In this document: piece after piece, positions 21,677-34,281 of the stretch
Layout of the letters: each line of letters opens with the position of its first letter
How positions within the stretch are numbered: position 1 is the stretch's first letter
NCBI RefSeq assembly: GCF_029227915.1
Contig: NC_079875.1
Span: 32,183,501 to 32,247,500, forward strand
From: Hydractinia symbiolongicarpus
Lineage: Eukaryota > Cnidaria > Hydrozoa > Anthoathecata > Hydractiniidae
DNA length: 64,000 bases
Direction of reading: 5' to 3'
Position numbers and translations under genes: made by a program
Notes under the pieces: model-generated
The model's input: only the letters and a program-made list of their open reading frames with translations
What the model was told of the DNA's origin: nothing
The model's database searches: none

Positions 21677-22687
21677 TGACTGGGCATTTCAATGTCGGGT
21701 CCCTCAACAGACTGTTTTCTGTGTTTCTATTTACACCAAAGCTGTTATATTTCTTTTTTAAAAAAAGTGTATTACGCCTGTAAGAATGTGCACCACGGTT
21801 TACCTGGACCGACTGTTTAGCCATGTGTTAACAATGGATTGTTTCTTGTGTTTTTATTTAAACAGAGTCTGCAAGAAAGTTTTTTTCAAAAGGGCATTAT
21901 CCCTAAACACCTGTGCAACATTGTTTAACTGTACTAAGCGGTCAGCCCATTGCCACGATTAAATTTTTAACTGTCAGAAAAACTTATTCCCCAAAATAAA
22001 ATAATATTGACCAAATGTTTTTGCCATGACCGGGTAACAACGGTATGTAAACTCTATTTTTATTTCAGCTATTGTTGCGGGATAGTTATTTTTTGAAAAA
22101 TATGTTACAGTCGCAACGCTATAATGGTGTATGCGCTTTACTTGATTTATAACATACTGTATACATGTACTAAAACACTCCACCTCATTGTGTGGAGCAG
22201 TTTACGGCTGTTATTAAGCGCTCCACAGAGTGTTCATCGCTGGCTCACACCTTGACTTGTGGCTTACCCTGGCGTTTCGACGCCGGGTTTACCCGGCTAG
22301 TCTTTAATAATATCGAAATTTGCCCTTAAAATGCCTTGTTTCATCTTTCTGATTTTTGGTCACATCTGATGTGGCCAGATAGACTTGACTGGAACTCGCT
22401 ACAGAATCTTTTTCCATCATAACTTTGTTTGAAGAAGTGTGTAGAATTCTATATTACCATTGTCAAATTTCTTACATTCAAATGTATGCATTAATATATG
22501 CTGTGTGTATGTGTATGATTGTTCCGTCAATGTAATTAATACGATATGTTGCCAATCGGATTACTTCTTGTTGGTTCTTTTCTCTTCTTCTTCCACTCTT
22601 TCTTTGGCTGTTCAACTGATGCAACACTGTCCTCCTCGTCCACGTCAGCAAGCATAGCCATTAAAGACCTCTTTGTAGCAGAGGAAG
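21677..22687. other. Non-coding, no recognised gene
   Basis: About 1 kb without a convincing frame. Short overlapping frames on both strands at 22530-22690 precede the piggyBac relic and may include decayed N-terminal sequence of it, which I cannot prove. Confidence 0.35.
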
Positions 22688-24125
22688 ATGAACCAGACGT
22701 GGCAACAAGGCCCACAACCAAAAGCTTGGAAAAATGCATCACCGCATTCTGCTTTTCAGCTCTACTTCACTCCTGAAATTGTGTATAACATTTTGTTGTG
22801 CACCAACAGAAAGATTAGACGCACTCTGTCCAAACTACCCGATAATTTCTTGACGCAAAATAGTAGGATTCGTACATGAAAGAAACCTCTGTTGAAGAAC
22901 TCTATGCATTTATTAGATTGTACCAATATCGAGGACTATACAAACTAAACTGTATATCTTCTTGTAAATAATTCTCAAAGCGATATGATCCGCCAATATT
23001 CAGCGCCACTATTTCGAAAAATAGGTTTTTTTTTATACGTATAAAACTTTGTTTTGACGACGACACAACAAGAGATGAAAGATTATATACATCAATCCCA
23101 CTTGCGCTTTGGTTGTATGAAAGGGATATCACTTGTGTTGGTACAATGCAGATCAACAGGAAAGGAATTCCCCCACATGTGGAAAGCTACAGCCAGAGTC
23201 ACAAGTTCTGGCGCACAGGAGGGTTTTTATTTAATTCTTTTTTATATTATATATCCATTTTTTCTATTTGTGTTTGTTCTGTAACCAGTCCGTTTATGTT
23301 GTTAGCTCTGTCTTATGTCGTATGGTTTGTGATTGAAGAATTGTTTTTTCTCTTTAAGATTTTCTCACAGAATAGTTATATGTTCAAGTTGGACAGTACT
23401 CATGAAGTCTATTCAGCACCTTCTTCTGGAAGTCTAATCCCAATTTTATTTACATCCACCGTCCCTGTAGACAAGATACTTCAGTGTAGCTTGCTGTATT
23501 GTAAACCTTTTTCATCATTCATCATTGAGTGTATTTGAAAAAAGGTGGCGTTTTATTAGTAAAAACTTCAAACGGGAAGAAAAATTACTCATGTTGTCAA
23601 CACTAGAACCAATCCTAGGTACAACCAATAATTGATAATTTTGCGGTTATATAAACCATGATTTTACATAGGGTGGTACGGATATTGTAGAACAGAGGAT
23701 GGGGTTCCACCCGAGAAAGACAAAGTTAAGAAAGTGAACGTTTGTTATGTTTTCTTTCATGTTGGACTGCTCAAGTTAATTCTTCGACAATATATTCACT
23801 AAATAAAGGTATTGATCAACTACAACAAAAGTCTTTTAAATACCCTTTCAATTAGTCATGGAATTGCTGAAACCAACCATACAAAAAAGAAGTCAAAATG
23901 GTATGTTGTCTATCACAAAACAAAAAAATAAATCTTGTCTTGGGTAATGCGCAATGTAATCCGAAACCGCATGCAGCTATTGGTCCTGTATTTGCAGAAA
24001 CTAGGAAAATGTGTACTGTTTGTCAGGAATCTATTTCGTGTGTCAAATCACTTTGCCAATCATGTGGCAATACAACGTGTCAGGCCCATATGATACAAAA
24101 ATGTATTTCGTGTTCAAAGAAATAA
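22688..24125 (+). pseudogene. PiggyBac-family transposase relic
   Basis: Fragments in several frames follow the order of a piggyBac (DDE_Tnp_1_7) transposase. FQLYFTPEIVYNILLCTNRK lies near 22750-22810, and ETSVEELYAFIRLYQYRGLY near 22880-22940. ATISKNRFFFIRIKLCFDD follows near 23005-23065 and the strand motif ITCVGTMQINRKGIPPHVES near 23120-23180. After an interruption come MELLKPTIQKRSQNG near 23860 and a C-terminal cysteine-rich finger (CTVCQESISC...CQSCGNTTC...CISC, ending at 24125). Numerous frameshifts and a missing central region show it is dead. Sequence from about 23168 resembles a repeat also found near 63405-63460, so an insertion is likely. Confidence 0.75.
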
Positions 24126-26144
24126 ACGTTCTGGTTTCAGCTGATGACATGAACGTTACTGACATTATTTTACTTCCTTACTAATAGCAGGGTTTTGATG
24201 TAAAAAAAACTAATCCATGTAAAAAGACCTTTAAGGACATTTTTTTGAAAAATCCTCATTTTTTCCCCTTTTTTTCAGCCGCTCATGTTGATTGGGGCAG
24301 CGAGAATGTAATTTAGCTTGAAAACATCAACACAAAGTAGGTGTTTTTTTGTACAATATAGATACATAATGTTACTGTAAAAAAAATCAGGTTCACCGCT
24401 TTTCTTCACATAAAATTCTATATTTGAAAATGTTGTACCGTCCTATAAATATACAATACACATGGCTGACATACAAACCTTTCAATGTAACTACCACACA
24501 TGTCATAGTAATTTGTGTTCATTTTTGTTGTTTTTTCCATCACAATGCTCACATGAAAAACACTTGAGATTCACTGATTTTACAGTAGTATATAAAAAGG
24601 CACGATTATCAACGAAGAGGGTCCTATGAAGTAGTGTATTTAAAGCTCCCCTTTGAGTTATAAAAGCCGTGCAATCTGTCCTACAAAAATTTAATAAAAC
24701 TAAATCATTTTGCTAAATGCTATTGTATACATATGCCAGTTGGTTCTATATCCATCTGATCATTTATTGCTTCCAAGGAAAATACGTTGTTGTATTTCAT
24801 CTAAAAAGACACATTGATTATGTAAGGAATGAGAAGTGTGAACGATATCATAACACACAAAGCGGGGAACGCGGTAACAGCAATCATTACATTAAATGAC
24901 TGCATCTCTGTCGTTGCATACAAAACATGATTTTCCGAAGTAAAGATCTATTTCTTCGCCACTTATGTTGGTTAGACTTCGTCCGTTCAAATCATGATTT
25001 AGTTTCATATTTTTTCCTAGCAACTGGCCGAATCAGTCTGTAACAACTCAGTGCGCCTTGTGAACACATCTTCCCTTCTATTAGGAACTTCATTGCTTAT
25101 TTCAGTAGGTAATTAATGTTATTATTATCATTATAGTGTTAACCTTGCAAGATGGATATAATATATGATAAAGTTTATATGCCATATAAATTTTTCATAA
25201 CATTGATAATTTGATTTATCGCAATATCACTTTCAGGTGTGACACTATCTAAAAAGAAAACAAAGATATAATATAAATTTAATCATTTTTTATTTGATAG
25301 TTTTTCTCTTTATCCAAAATATAGCACTGTCAATATAGCTAGCGCGTGGAGCAAATACCTCCCTGTTTTAAAAAAGTACGTTTCTGCGATTCTATTTTTC
25401 AGTTTTACATAGTTTTATCTGCATTTCGATGTAGTTACTCCTATTCTCTTCTTTTTGTACCTGCGTTTTGGTAATTCTGCGCTCCTTGAGAATTCTTTTT
25501 CCAGCCTTGGAACTTCGGCAATATTATTAAATCTTGCTTTTTTCCTGGTTGGTAAATCAGGTGTGAACAGTGTTTGCAGGAGTTTGTGAGCTATAATAAT
25601 GAAACAGAAATATCCCACTGTAGTAGAAAGTGAGAACAAATCTAAGGATTCTGGCTGCAAGTGCAGAGTACAAAAGCAAAAAAATGCTTTATTAATGGGC
25701 TCTTAGCCTGCTGAGCTAAACTCGTAAGGTCTTGCATGCAGAGGGTAATAGCTATAAAGGATGTAAAGAAAAAAACGCACATTGGCCCACAGGTTCAAAT
25801 TCAAATGTAATAAAAAAAAAGGAAAGAGGTTTTTTAAGCCCTTTTGGGGTTATCATTCTATTAGAGAGCCTACTAGCTTAGCCACAGGGATGAGAGAGAG
25901 CTCGTAACATTCTTGTATCTAATTAACCTTTCTACAATTTTTCGCAAGACTATTTGGCTTGCCCACTTGTATTGCCATCCATGTGTATAAAATTCTGTAT
26001 GTATAACCAACTAGTTTCCACTTTTTATGTCATCTACAGCCAAACCATTGTTTCACACTGTAGTCTCAGCTATATGACTTAGACATTTTATGAAACCGGT
26101 TAAGTACATATAAGTGCATTTGTATGTATAGCAGAGATATAACC
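24126..26144. other. Mostly non-coding; one weak candidate exon
   Basis: No recognised family. On the minus strand a frame at 25415-25660 ends in a basic tail (LPKRRYKKKRIGVTTSKCR then stop). It follows acceptor-like CTTGCAG and TACTACAG sites, so it might be the last exon of an unknown gene. The rest looks non-coding. Confidence 0.35.
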
Positions 26145-26345
26145 CAGTGGGCACGAAGGCTTTTTTTAACGTCCAAAAAACGTCATTTTGATCGTTCAAT
26201 TAAAGGTAGCATGTAACGTTCAAATGACTTTCTAAGTGAACGTTCAAATAACGTTTCGGTTGCACATTCAATAACCACTTTTTTCAAGATGTTCAAATAA
26301 CGTTTCAGTGATTCTAGAAACGTTTAAACAACGTCAATAAGTGAA
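26145..26345. repeat. ACGTTCAAATAACGTTT-type short repeat cluster
   Basis: After CCCAGTGGGCAC (about 26141-26152) the sequence contains many half-palindromic blocks of the type AACGTTCAAATAACGTTTC, for example near 26216, 26240 and 26291. A motif of GTGGGCAC followed by AACGTT-rich DNA is characteristic of terminal regions of widespread DNA-transposon-derived repeats in invertebrates. The other end was not found. Confidence 0.6.
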
Positions 26346-27597
26346 TTTCGCAGGAAAGGAAGTTAAAAAAACACAATAAAATAAAAATTTATTAAAATTA
26401 AAATCGGTGAAATACGAACGATTTTAATTATTATAGAACACATTATAAAAAATATATAGTTAACCTACATATATTTGTTATGTTGTTATAAATAAAATCT
26501 GTTAAAAAATCTTGATTATGCTGTCATCCACGTCGGAATCTTTGATTACATAAAGGGTTTTTTGAAGCCTCAAGTAAATTCATAGGGTAATTAATAAAAG
26601 CCTTTTTTAAGCATTTACCCATATAATCAACGAAAGAGAGGACTTTGATTGAGGCTTGGTGTTTTGTTACTAAGTGAAATTTAGAAGCAAACCCTTTTTT
26701 TGTAAGATCTAATTTTTTCATTTAGTTGCTAAGCGTAATATTCAAGGTTTTAAACAAAATAATGGCTGTAAAAAAACGTGTATATAAAACAATAACGAAA
26801 AGAAATCAGAACTGCAAAAAATATAAAAAGTTCTCCTTTGAGGTTTTTATCACGTGTTGCTCTTTCGCCCAACTCCGTCTGTTTGAGTGTAAAAGTTCTT
26901 GTTAAACAGATACCATGTTTTGCTTAGAGCAAGTTCGACCAAACGCAGAAAATCCGGTACCGGAATCTTCGTCTTTTCACCGAATGCAGCATCGTTTTCG
27001 AATCAGATATATTTTAGTTGAGAGAAAGATTGAATTTAACAAGCATTAAGGTTTCGCGAATAGCATGTTTACTTTGAGCTTAACCTTCAACAACTAGAAA
27101 GAAAGAGAGATTTTTGGTAGTTTCCAGGTTAAAAAACTTCCCCTTAATTTCATCTGCGCCATTAAATCGAAGCTCATCAATCTACAATAAAACAATTCCG
27201 TACTTTAAAAAATTTAATAACGTTTAACTACGTTACACTTGACAATATGAAATGTGCTGACCTTTTGCAAGTATTTTTAGCGCAAGCTTTTGTATTTTTG
27301 CCACCAATTTGACTTAGCTGTTTAAAACAAAAAAAAGTTTTTTGAAGTATTTTTAAGTCAGATTTTCTCACTAATTGCCTTCTTTTTTCCTCTCCTCATC
27401 AATCTCTGAAATTCTGCTAGTCGTTCTGTAGGCTCTACGATTACGTTCTTGATTTCAACTAGTATTTGCGCCGTCCGTTAACATATGGATCACACAGTAT
27501 TGAAATTCTTAAATCTAATTAATATAAGATAAAAGAAACATATAAGATAAAAAAAATTTGAAAAGGAAAAATGTACTTACTGTTGTGAGTTGGTACA
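26346..27597. other. Non-coding, no recognised gene
   Basis: AT-rich. A 65-codon minus-strand frame at 26524-26721 has lysine- and phenylalanine-rich composition typical of chance frames. Nothing else was seen upstream of the RecQ-like fragment. Confidence 0.35.
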
Positions 27598-28720
27598 TTG
27601 ACATGCGAAAAGAAAGAGAAACAAGGAAAATTATTTCAGCATTTGGACAGTGGTAGTAATGTTAACCACGAGGATGATGCTGTTAAACAAATTTGTGCAG
27701 AAATTCGACGTGGTGACATTGATTTTTTGTATGGTCATCCAAAAGCGCGGTTATCCAGTGCAGGAAGAGCTTTATCAAAATCTCAAATTTATCAAGAGAA
27801 TGTGATAGCCTGTGTAATTGACGAAGCACATTGCATTGAATTGTGGTAAGTGACACAGCAGCTTTATTTACTTAGCTGATATATATTTATAGTAAATTCC
27901 TAACAAATATAACTGAAAATCAAATTACATAGCTATAATATATATATCAACATATAGTTACAACCACTTTATAAATTTAGGTCCAGGATAACAAAAATGT
28001 AAATAACTGAATACCTACTGCTCTGGCAATGGACGTTGATGTCCCTGATATAAGAAAAATTGTACATATTGGACCACCATCAAGTTTAGAAAGTTACATT
28101 CAAGAAATCAGTAAAGCAGGTCGCAATGGTACACCGGCTTAAGCGGTATTGTATTACAACAAGTTTGATATCAATAGAAATAATACGTTTATTAATCAAG
28201 CAGTCAAAGACTACTGTGAAGAGTTGGGCTGTCTCAGAAAGTTTTTGTTAACATACTTTTGTTTTAAATGTGAAAAGCAAAGGGCTTACTACAAAAATTG
28301 TGATCCTGTGCAACAAATGCCTATTCACACACCTTCTTTGGGTTTACATGTCAGATGCTGATATTGAATCTGTAGGGAAAGAACTATCCTTAATTCAGGT
28401 TGGAAAAGTTGAAGATTCTGACTTGCTACCATTTGTGTTTGTATTTAAGCAGGATGTTATTAATAACCTTGCAAAAAAGTTTTACCTTATAACTAGGGAA
28501 AGGAATTGTTACACAATTTTGATGTGTGGGATGATGTTTACTCATCCAAAATCTTTGAAATAGTTAGAAAGTATTTAAATCAAGGTGTCTTCCAGAATTT
28601 AAAAAACTATGAAACCAGACTAAAAACCTTAAGTACCATTATCCTTTTGTGAAAAAGTCAGACATCCTGTGTATAAATTAGTCCGACATCTTGTATGTAA
28701 ATATTTAAATACAAGTTTAT
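27598..28720 (+). pseudogene. RecQ-like DNA helicase fragment
   Basis: The first piece (27598-27846) carries helicase motif II as VIDEAHCIELW and ends at a donor (GAATTGTG|GTAAGTG). After a gap, 28009-28360 carries the motif VI region (TALAMDVDVPDIRKIVHIG, then QEISKAGRNG). The RecQ zinc-binding-like helix-cysteine segment (CLRKFLLTYF...C..C) follows. A TAA at about 28139-28141 interrupts just after motif VI, and later sequence changes frame more than once near 28270-28520. Motifs I, Ia and III-V are absent, so this is a partial, inactive copy. It runs head-on into the DUF6589-like gene on the other strand. Confidence 0.75.
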
Positions 28721-28811
28721 TTTACTTTTAATAGCTGTGTTGATTTATTTCTGTTAGAACTCTTTGTAGTATATATATTAACACAATAAAAAACAAATGA
28801 AAATGTAACTT

Positions 28812-31200
28812 TCACTGATACAAACTTACTTCGTGTTTGTGTCCATCAAGCCACTTGTGAAATTCATTGATATTCAAATATCGTAAAGGATTACTTTTTA
28901 TATCTGAAAAACTTGCATTTGATCTACCCATTCTTCGAACAATATTTTTGCTGACTTTATTTGTAATTTCTTGTGCCAAGTTTTTTTCCATGTTGTTACC
29001 TTCTCCACCTTTCCAGTTGACAAAGTAACTCCGTTTGAACTGTCTTGGTGTAAGCAGACTTTCTGATTGAGCAATTGCTACAAACATTTCAAGAGCATAT
29101 TTGCTATATCGATTTAAAGATTTAAATATTGAGAAGAGTTAATAAGATTGCAATCACCATCCCCTTCTTTTGCAGTATCTTTCATCTGTAAAATTAAAAC
29201 TGTTAGGAATATAAAGCACAATCCATAATTCCTGACATTATCGTCAACACACTCTGGACCACCTCTTTGGGTCACATATCGGTTCACAAAGGAATCAAGA
29301 ACATTATCTAAATACATCTTCTTTTCTTCTAGTCATTTATGGACTAAATTAACAGGAAATGGCTGTGTTTTTGGCTTTTCATCCAACTTTTCCATGCCCA
29401 GCATATGCATTGCTGCTGTAATAACATATCCTTTTCCTATACTCAAAAAAATTCCTCGCATCCTTGATATGAATCTATTACCTTTTCTGGAGTGACGTTT
29501 TTACGATCAAGTTTCTCTCTGAAGTACTTTAGGGTACCGTTTTGAGCAGCTGAATCTGCCTTGTATAAAAGTTGTTAACTATACTGCAACAAAGACGCTT
29601 TCGTGTGCCACATTACCTCCTTGAAAGGAGAGCAGTGTTCCAAACGATCAACAGGTGTATGTGACCTAGCAAGCAGATGTTTTGCTCCGGCAAAGCGTAC
29701 CCTGGTCAACTGATCACCGGAAAAGGGAATCTTCATTTCTTTCATTAAGTCATCATGCGTAAAGTTGTTGTGAGAATATGGTTGACCGGGAGGTACAGGT
29801 TCATTTGGAATACATGGATCATCTTTATTTGGTTTGTTGGTCAGTATCCATGACTATAATTGTTTCATTGGCATCTATATGATCGGCATACATATGATGT
29901 TAGATTTTTGTGACATTTCATTTGAAAACTTGTGTTGAATGTGATCTGGCAAGCACTTTTTCAAAAAAGAAAGTTTTGGAAAATATTCTGTTAATATTCT
30001 TCCAATTATGATCTTCGATGTTGTGATGTATTGTTTCCATGATTGAATAGTTATAGAGAAGGCAGTATTAGAAAGCAAGCTGATGTCACATTTAGGATTC
30101 TCATTTTCAAGGTGGTTGAAACATAACCGGTTTTCTATTAAATTTGAAACGTATGTCCCAATTGTCACAAGTACCTCGAAATGATTTTCCATCCGTTATT
30201 CGTGATACAGCTGTGTCAAAAAAGTGACCTGACATTAGCATTAAAATTCTGTTGCGATTATCAGGATGAAGACATATACCCAATTTGTTGATGCGGATTT
30301 GTAGCTGCAAGAGAAAATTCAATGAAATTAGATTTTTATGCTTCAGTGTCTAAAACAAAAATTACAAATGTAAGCAAATGTTTACAGCAAAAAGAAAAAG
30401 GAAAAATACATCATCTCTTTACTGCCTCCTCCTTCGATGAACATGACACTGTTAAGCTTCTGCATAAGAGTAAGTTCATGCCATATAGTATTCATAAGGA
30501 TGGCATAAATAAAGTTGTACTTTAACTGTAAATGTTTTGGTGTTGTTTTTGGATCACAAGTCTGACCACAGGCTGTATTAAAAATGTCAAATAGAAATGT
30601 ATGCTTCTCAACTAATTCAAGCCAGAGTTTTTCATGAGAAAATTCAGCCAGTCCAGGATATGTGTTGTCTAGTAATACTGATTGATTTGGTTTTTTTTAC
30701 AGATGTTTTCAAATGAATTTTGTAATTCTTTTTTATCATTTTTTTTGAATTCACTGTTAACTAAGGTTTTTAAAGCCACTTCTGCAATTATGGATGGTTC
30801 TCTTGTGTTAGCAGCATTTATAATTTTAGAATGTTCATCTTTTGACAGAAATTTGTGTGTAAAAATTATCCTTTTCATTATTCGACTGAATGTGAACTAT
30901 AGGTTTGGGCATTTGGATATCGGACTGATTACAGCATAAACTGTCAAAGGTAATCTTTTTCTTGAATCAGCTGTGAAATTTTGTGGACTAGCATTCTTTT
31001 GTGAAGATGGTGATAAATGCATTCTTTTTATAATTTTGACGTAACTTGATTTGGGATTCCTGACAAGCTCTCCTGTAAATCCACATTTTTTCAACAAAGT
31101 TTACACATGTGCGACTTTAGGCCAAGGATCTGAGTCGTTCACCTCAATTTCACATGTTGTGTTAACTTTTCTTGCTAAATTTTTCCCCTCTCCAGATTTA
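28812..31200 (-). pseudogene. DUF6589-like transposon-associated protein, broken
   Basis: Read on the minus strand, fragments in several frames form one long protein: GFTGELVRNPKSSYVKIIK near 31080, a central block with GKSFRGTCDNWD near 30180, and [19 protein letters not shown] near 29690-29740. [20 protein letters not shown] follows near 29590-29650, then AAMHMLGMEKLDEKP near 29380. MYLDNVLDSFVNRYV comes at 29317 and SYFVNWKGGEGNN near 29020 near the end. This order matches proteins I associate with DUF6589, common in cnidarian genomes and thought to be TE-encoded; the assignment is from memory of the family. Frameshifts (for example near 30110-30190) and a nonsense codon near 29336 break it. 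Confidence 0.65.
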
Positions 31201-32485
31201 TGAGAAATATGAGTTAGTCGACTCTTTGAAACTGAATTTGAGCACAGCCGACAAGAAGAATACAAGTCTGTTTTGTGGTAAATCTTTTTTGGTGTTGACA
31301 GCCTATGTCAGAAAAATTATTAGTATAAACATACACATATTTTATAAGAAAAAAATTTATAAGAAAATGAGCCTCAAAAAAAAAAGTAAGAAAATTTGTT
31401 GGTTATTTCTTAAGAATGTGCATGATAGAGCTACTACTTTGAGTGAACGTAAATAATATTACCTTGATACACATTCTTCTGTGCTTCTTTTAAATTGTTG
31501 TTTACTTTCATGTTCCATTGGAAAAATATAATACACATAGCTAGCCTTTTTAGACTTTAAAATATTAACCAGCTTTTTAACCAATCATATTTGCTAATCA
31601 TATTTGAAAATCAATCAGTTGCCGCCAGGGCTTCTTTCTTGAGCGCCGTCAGCCATAAAAAAAGTGAAAAAAGAGCCCTGGGAACGAGGTTGGGTTGCAA
31701 TACAATTTCTAGTTCTCTAGTATATTTTTAAATCAGTTGTTCTGTTACGAGCGAACATCAGTAGGGTTCATTGATTATTTAAAACTAACCAAATAATTAG
31801 ATCGTCAGTTGATTTGTACCGTCATCAGAGTTTTTGGCCCCGTCCGAGCACGGACTAATCAATAACTCCGTGTCATAGTGGGCCATACCTTGGTTTATGT
31901 ATTATAATCAGTTAGTAAAAACAATTTTTTTTTTTTATCTCACCTTTGTTACATTCGCTTAGCTTAAGCAAACCCTAAGGATCGTTTTGATTCGTGATGA
32001 GATATGTGACTAGCTACAGTTTAGAAATTTCTACGACAGCTATTCGAGTGAAAAGAGGTCGGTTAGAAGTCATGTACTGTTGTATATATTGACTATTATT
32101 CGTAGTTTTCAAAAAAGCACAATGCGAGTATATACAACGATATATGTTACAATCAATTTAGAAGGTTACTTGCAAATTTGTACTTAGGGTTCTTTTCATA
32201 AATAAATTGCAGTTACGCCCAATTTGAGAGTTGCACAAGGTCAAAGGTACACATGCGTTACATTTTGTTAAAGAGCAGTGCCAACAGAGCGTTTGCAGTG
32301 TCTTATAGTCTGACATTTTTAGGTACAATGCAAGTGCATATTGTTGCTATGGTAATGTGAATTTTAATCGGTTTGAAAAGTAGGTTAAGGTGTCAATTGT
32401 CGAAGTTGACTTAGGCATACAATCTATGCTGTTGCGTTGCCGCGGGAGAAATCAAAATTGAAGGTAGCGAGCGAAAAAACAGGAA
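31201..32485. other. Non-coding; scattered repeat motifs
   Basis: No gene. GAGCCCTGGGAACGAGGTTG at about 31673-31692 resembles the unit of the 8.9-kb minisatellite (CTTGGGAACGAAGTTGG). A short hairpin GTCCGAGCACGGAC lies at about 31842-31855. Confidence 0.45.
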
Positions 32486-33230
32486 CTAAAAAATGCCTAA
32501 GTTAAAAACCGTTAGAGAATCGTTGCTTTAAGCTTATGACGATAATATGATCACTGATGATGAATTTGTGCTCATCAAAAAATCCAGAAATACCCTATTG
32601 GATGTATGATAGATATAATCTTGAACTACTATGTGATGATGAGTGTAGAATTGAATTTCGTTTTTTGAAGAATGGTATTTACAGGCTTAATGATGCTTTA
32701 CAAATACCAGATAATATTTGCTGTTCTAATGGCACCGTATGCACATCGATAGAAGTACTATGCATCCTACTAAAACGGTTTGCTTATCCCTGCAGATACC
32801 TTGACATGGTCCCTCGTTTTGGTAGATCTATACCTGAACTGTGCATCATTTTGCAACATATGAAAAATTTTACTTTATACTACTTTATACTATACTTTAT
32901 ACTAAATTCTTTCAACCAAGTTTGGCAAGGGTGCACCACTTGAAAGCTGTTGGGGCTTTAACACGCCCCTAAGTTTCAATCAGTAGTAACACGAAATGGG
33001 CATACAGCTAATATGTTTGGTCCTATAGCGGGAAAACGTCATGGCAGTGGCATGCTGGCAGATTCAGGGCTTAACCTCCTTCAACGACATAGCTATGACA
33101 GTAATGGAAATCCACTGTGCATCTATGGAGACCCTGCATATCCCCTCCGGGTTCACCTGCAATCTTGTTTTAAAGTGTTTTTGCACAGGTGTGATGTAAA
33201 ACAAATTTTTACCACTTATACCTAAATATC
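32486..33230 (+). pseudogene. PIF/Harbinger transposase relic
   Basis: The frame at 32557-32943 encodes the N-terminal part, with CDDECRIEFRFLKNGIYRLN, LQIPDNICCSNGT and LLKRFAYPCRYLDMVPRFGR. After a break, KFQSVVTRNGHTANMFGPIA and GKRHGSGMLADSGL lead into GDPAYPLRVHLQSCF at 33127-33174. These match Harbinger (DDE_Tnp_4) nuclease blocks, including the catalytic DS...GDPAYPL regions. The middle, with the FGFIDGT-type block and first catalytic aspartate, is missing, so it is an internally deleted copy. Upstream start and TIRs were not found. Confidence 0.75.
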
Positions 33231-33247
33231 TTATGGAAATAAAGTTT

Positions 33248-33790
33248 TAAAATTCTCGAATTACGTAAGGGCGCCAAGCGCCCGCAAAGTAAAATCGGAG
33301 AAAGATCTAATACTGCGTTTCCCAACCTTGCCTCGCTTAACAGAGTAGAGCCCAGTCCGACCGATGTGCTTTATTTTGGGTTATTTCGTTTTAAACAATG
33401 CCCAATAATATATTTTACCAAGGAAAATGTTGGATAAAACTACAATTTTTAAAGGAGAATGCTATATTATAAGCTTTAAAGTTCTTACAAATGAAATTAA
33501 TAAAAGTCTATCAAAATAAATGAAATTCTATCTTCTTCCGCTGGCGTAGTACGAGCCTAAGCGGAAGGAACATACAATATACTATATACATTGGACTAAA
33601 CGAAAAAATACAAGGTAGTGGGAGGGTGGGCAGTATTAGATCTTTCTCCGATTTTATTTATAAAATCGGAATTACTTTGCGGGCGCTTCGCGCCCTTACG
33701 TAATTCCAGAATTTTATTTCATAAAATCTCCAGCGATCTAATACTGCGTTTCCCAACCTTGCCTCGCTGAACAGAGTAGAGCCCATTCCT
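33248..33790. repeat. Compound inverted and direct repeat with GGGCGC hairpins
   Basis: The left arm 33259-33316 (TTACGTAAGGGCGCC...TCGGAGAAAGATCTAATACTG) is repeated inverted at 33631-33706, with an extra short duplication of TAAAATCGGA in the right arm. Downstream of each arm, GATCTAATACTGCGTTTCCC with CAACCTTGCCTCGCT and AACAGAGTAGAGCCCA also occurs as a direct repeat (33304-33354 and 33735-33785). Each arm contains a perfect 6-bp hairpin (GGGCGC-CAA-GCGCCC and GGGCGC-TTC-GCGCCC). Mixed inverted and direct ends next to a gag-like ORF recall termini of DIRS-type retroelements, but that is inference. Confidence 0.75.
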
Positions 33791-33904
33791 CTCCTCTTCT
33801 TCTCACTTTGTTCGCTACACGAACGGTCAGAGCTCTTCGTGAATTAAAATAAAAACATTTTAATCCACGAATATCCTACCAAAAATCCAATAAATCTTTG
33901 TAAT

Positions 33905-34281
33905 ATGGAACAACAAGATAATATTGTCAATGAAGAGTCTAATGTCACCGAGAGTTTTGAATTAGAAGAACAAAATAATGAAACTGCTGGAGACTCTAAT
34001 AAGCCAGCATGTGAGCCAGCTGGAGAAAACTCGTTTTACGAGCCAGCTATGAGAGAGGAGGAGGATGTAACTCCAAGGCGAAAGGTAAGGTCTTCCAAAA
34101 AAGAAAAAGATCTCCATCCTCCTCCTCGTCTTCTTCTTCAGATAGCTCTTCAGATGAATCAGGAGAGGAAAACAAAATGGTAAAACGATTTAAGATAGTT
34201 CCCAAAACAGAGGAACACAAGTGGAAACTCCCAACTGGGATGGCAGATTATGCCAACCAGCATTTTCAGAATTATATATAG
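33905..34281 (+). pseudogene. Gag-like N-terminal fragment of a retroelement
   Basis: The ATG at 33905 (MEQQDNIVNEESNVTESF) opens an acidic frame. After a 1-nt shift in the lysine-coding A-run near 34100, it continues as a serine run, then ENKMVKRFKIVPKTEEHKW and KLPTGMADYANQHFQNYI, and stops at 34281. Acidic-serine leaders followed by WKLP..MA.YAN.HF are typical of capsid-like first ORFs of cnidarian retroelements as I remember them. The rest of that ORF and any reverse transcriptase are absent. It begins about 115 bp after the compound repeat. Confidence 0.5.

Noticed and set aside
22536-22776. Overlapping serine-rich frames on both strands before the piggyBac relic
   Set aside because: Opposing frames over the same bases with no family motif; at best decayed N-terminal sequence.
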